Source: Sphingomonadaceae bacterium
Lineage (GTDB): Bacteria > Pseudomonadota > Alphaproteobacteria > Sphingomonadales > Sphingomonadaceae
Length of the DNA: 64,000 nt
Direction of reading: 5' to 3'
NCBI GenBank assembly: GCA_024236195.1
Contig: JACKKZ010000004.1
Location: forward strand, 372,001-436,000
In this document: positions 62,494 through 64,000 of the stretch, piece by piece
Numbering within the stretch: position 1 is the stretch's first letter
Layout: the number at the start of each line of letters is the position of its first letter
The notes under the pieces: model-generated
What the model was told of the DNA's origin: nothing
Databases searched by the model: none
The model's input: the letters and a program-made list of their open reading frames with translations, nothing else
Position numbers and translations under genes: made by a program

Positions 62494-62544
62494 GGATCAA
62501 GGCGGCTAGTTTTTTCGGCGAATTGAAACACGGAGAGAGTTGAA

Positions 62545-63027
62545 ATGAGGAAAGACATTCTTGCTGCCGCAATGCTGGGTGTTGCATCGCTGGGCCTTGC
62601 TTCCTGCGGAGCGGAGACGACCGAACCGGTAGCAGAAGCGCCTGAGGGTGTGCCGGGCATGAGCGTGGAAAATGCCCGTATGGTGCTTGCCCCGGTGGCG
62701 GGCAACCCGGCCGCAGTCTATTTCGACCTCACCTATGACGGTGAAGGGAACACGACCCTGCGCCGCGCTGATGTGGCGGGTGCAGAAAGCGCCATGATGC
62801 ACGATTACGGCGAATGGGCGGGCAAGATGGAAATGGCCGAAATGGGCCCGCTGCTGTTGCAGAAGGGGGACAAGGTATCGTTCAAGCCGGGCAGCAAGCA
62901 CATCATGGCGATGAAGGTTTCCCCTGAGCTCAAGCCGGGTGACACGACAGAAGTGACCCTGACAGTGATTGGCGGCGACAAATTCACTTTCACGGCTGAC
63001 GTCCGCGCTGCCGGGGACGAGCGCTGA
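62545..63027 (+). CDS. PCu(A)C-family copper chaperone lipoprotein
   Basis: 160 residues: signal peptide with lipobox LASC near residue 21, then a cupredoxin-like domain. The copper-binding pattern is present: AMMHDY (Met/His), a Met cluster KMEMAEM, and SKHIMAM (HxM). This family delivers Cu(I), usually to cytochrome oxidase CuA. GGAGAG lies upstream of ATG 62545. It is divergent from dnaK; the next gene's CTG overlaps its stop. Confidence 0.92.
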   Translation: MRKDILAAAMLGVASLGLASCGAETTEPVAEAPEGVPGMSVENARMVLAPVAGNPAAVYFDLTYDGEGNTTLRRADVAGAESAMMHDYGEWAGKMEMAEMGPLLLQKGDKVSFKPGSKHIMAMKVSPELKPGDTTEVTLTVIGGDKFTFTADVRAAGDER

Positions 63028-63527
63028 GCGACGCGCCCCTGGCTTGCCCGGCCGGGGGCGAACGCGCCCTGACTGGCGGTGAGATTGCGCTCGCCCGAAC
63101 GGTTTTCGGCGATGCGATAGACTATGCGGCGGTTACGATCCGCCGCTGGAAGTGGTTCCCCTTCCAGCCGCGCAAAGTGACAATGGCACCGCGTGGGCAT
63201 ATCCATTTCCACCCTGAAGGGCACAATTACTGCGACGATTTCGCGCAGGCATCGCTGCATCTGCAGGGACATTTCGTCCACGAGATGGTGCATGTCTGGC
63301 AGGCGCAGAAAAAGGGCCGCTGGTACCTGCCACTTCACCGGCCTTTCTCACGCCGCTACGATTACAGCCTGAGACCGGGCTGGTCGCTGGAGCAATACGG
63401 GATCGAGCAGCAAGCAGAGATTGTTCGCCATGCCTTCCTGTTGCGACGGGGGGCAAAGATTGCAGGCGTCGCGAACGCGTCGGCCTATGATTTGCTGGTC
63501 AATTTTCCCGGATCAGCGGAGCCCTAG
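63024..63527 (+). CDS. HExxH 'vgr-related'-type protein, apparent CTG start
   Basis: 167 residues if begun at CTG 63024, which overlaps the upstream TGA as CTGA. The frame has no ATG, GTG or TTG from its opening at 63000 until GTG 63177, yet the conserved N-terminus (ALTGGEIALARTVFGDAIDY, then RRWKWFPFQPRKVTMAP) lies in between. The core contains HFVHEMVHVWQAQ with a zinc-peptidase-like HExxH. Sphingomonads encode similar proteins annotated 'vgr related' (from memory). Function unknown. A GTG 63177 start would remove half the conserved region but keep HExxH. Confidence 0.7.
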   Translation: MSDAPLACPAGGERALTGGEIALARTVFGDAIDYAAVTIRRWKWFPFQPRKVTMAPRGHIHFHPEGHNYCDDFAQASLHLQGHFVHEMVHVWQAQKKGRWYLPLHRPFSRRYDYSLRPGWSLEQYGIEQQAEIVRHAFLLRRGAKIAGVANASAYDLLVNFPGSAEP

Positions 63528-63973
63528 TTCTCGGCGGGTCCGGTGTCGGGTGTCGTATCAGGAGGACCTCTAAGCCCGCTCTCGGCGGGCTTGATCATAC
63601 TGATCCGCCAACCATCGCTCTCCTTGACCATCCCGATTTCCAGCGGGATCGCTCCACCGCTTTCAGTCGTCGCGGTGCCTTGCAGATTGCCGATATTGTT
63701 GTTGATCGAGCGGGAGGACCAACTGGTTTCGGTCACCTTGTCCAGGCCGTTGCTTTCAAGGAAGACCTGCAACTGTTCTGGCGAGGTTTCCGACCGTAAC
63801 TGCTGTGTCGTCATTTCATAGGCGGATTGATAATTGCCGGCGCGCGCTGCGGCGAAGAACTCGTCGCTGGTCTCGGTAATCCCGCTGGTGGCGTAAAAAA
63901 CGATGGCAAAAATCGCGCCGACAAAAGCGGCGATGCCGGCGAATACGATCAGGATAATTTGCCAGACTTTCAT
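63524..63973 (-). CDS. Small membrane-anchored protein, unknown function
   Basis: 149 residues: one N-terminal membrane helix (IILIVFAGIAAFVGAIFAIVFY) and an extracytoplasmic domain (TSDEFFAAARAGNYQSAYEMTTQQLRSETSPEQLQVFLESNGL ... IPLEIGMVKESDGWRISMI), a layout like the NTF2/DUF4864-type domains that follow single helices in many proteobacteria. The Pro-rich acidic tail ends PDTGPAEN. Function unknown. Its stop overlaps the convergent HExxH gene by four bases. Confidence 0.8.
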   Translation of the reverse strand: MKVWQIILIVFAGIAAFVGAIFAIVFYATSGITETSDEFFAAARAGNYQSAYEMTTQQLRSETSPEQLQVFLESNGLDKVTETSWSSRSINNNIGNLQGTATTESGGAIPLEIGMVKESDGWRISMIKPAESGLRGPPDTTPDTGPAEN

Positions 63974-64000
63974 AGGTCTTGCGCCCCCTTCGCGCGGTGC

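Overview
The window is about 62% GC by eye and almost fully coding. It looks like chromosomal DNA of an alphaproteobacterium of the order Sphingomonadales, probably Erythrobacteraceae-like. The reasons are the ntrC-ntrY-ntrX-hfq-hflX order with a tandem (two-domain) Hfq, PhaR, a Sphingomonadales-type 'vgr-related' protein, GTGA/ATGA-coupled operons and an RpoH-type dnaK promoter. This assignment is inference from gene content; no search was possible. No prophage, insertion sequence, CRISPR array or rRNA operon was seen.

Layout. 1-6717 (+): end of ntrC, then ntrY, ntrX, tandem hfq and hflX. 6721-7482 (-): mazG. 15871-7623 (-): a nine-gene, mostly start/stop-overlapping cluster (mltB, rlpA-like, dac, tmk, holB, metG, tatD, MBL hydrolase and a 57-residue membrane protein too short for normal ORF calling). 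16110-16199: tRNA-Ser(UGA) with a terminator, flanked by partial copies of itself. 16390-18587: secreted proteins, including one with two LCCL domains. 18603-24081: an ECF sigma factor and a transmembrane Ser/Thr kinase, divergent from a HAF-repeat autotransporter. 24237-25095: DUF2892 protein and a cysteine-rich Crp/Fnr regulator. 25263-30072: an OmpR-type response regulator and a lipoprotein facing a LysM/FecR protein and a CHASE2 histidine kinase.

30306-40794 is the most unusual part. Five exported DUF11-type proteins lie head to tail on the minus strand. One has about 1,704 residues, with repeat domains and a predicted outer-membrane barrel. They are divergent from a LuxR-type regulator whose receiver lacks the phospho-acceptor Asp. 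I read this as an uncharacterised surface-structure locus, possibly linked to the FecR/CHASE2 sensory genes downstream.

40847-45084: lpd, a thioesterase, a small exported protein, a pyruvate dehydrogenase E2 with two peripheral-subunit-binding domains, and a divergent Usp. 56855-45094 (-): a long run of housekeeping genes (radA, cvpA, NifU-like, MFS transporter, alr, phaR, proS, DUF805, M28 peptidase, rnr). 56927-59242 (+): patatin-related protein. 62366-59239 (-): dnaK and dnaJ, with a heat-shock promoter in front of dnaK. 62545-63973: a copper-chaperone-like lipoprotein, a HExxH protein that seems to begin at CTG, and a small membrane protein.

No stretch longer than about 300 bases lacks a gene. 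The largest gaps (about 15872-16109, 16200-16389, 30073-30305) are described under the tRNA, repeat and inverted-repeat entries.
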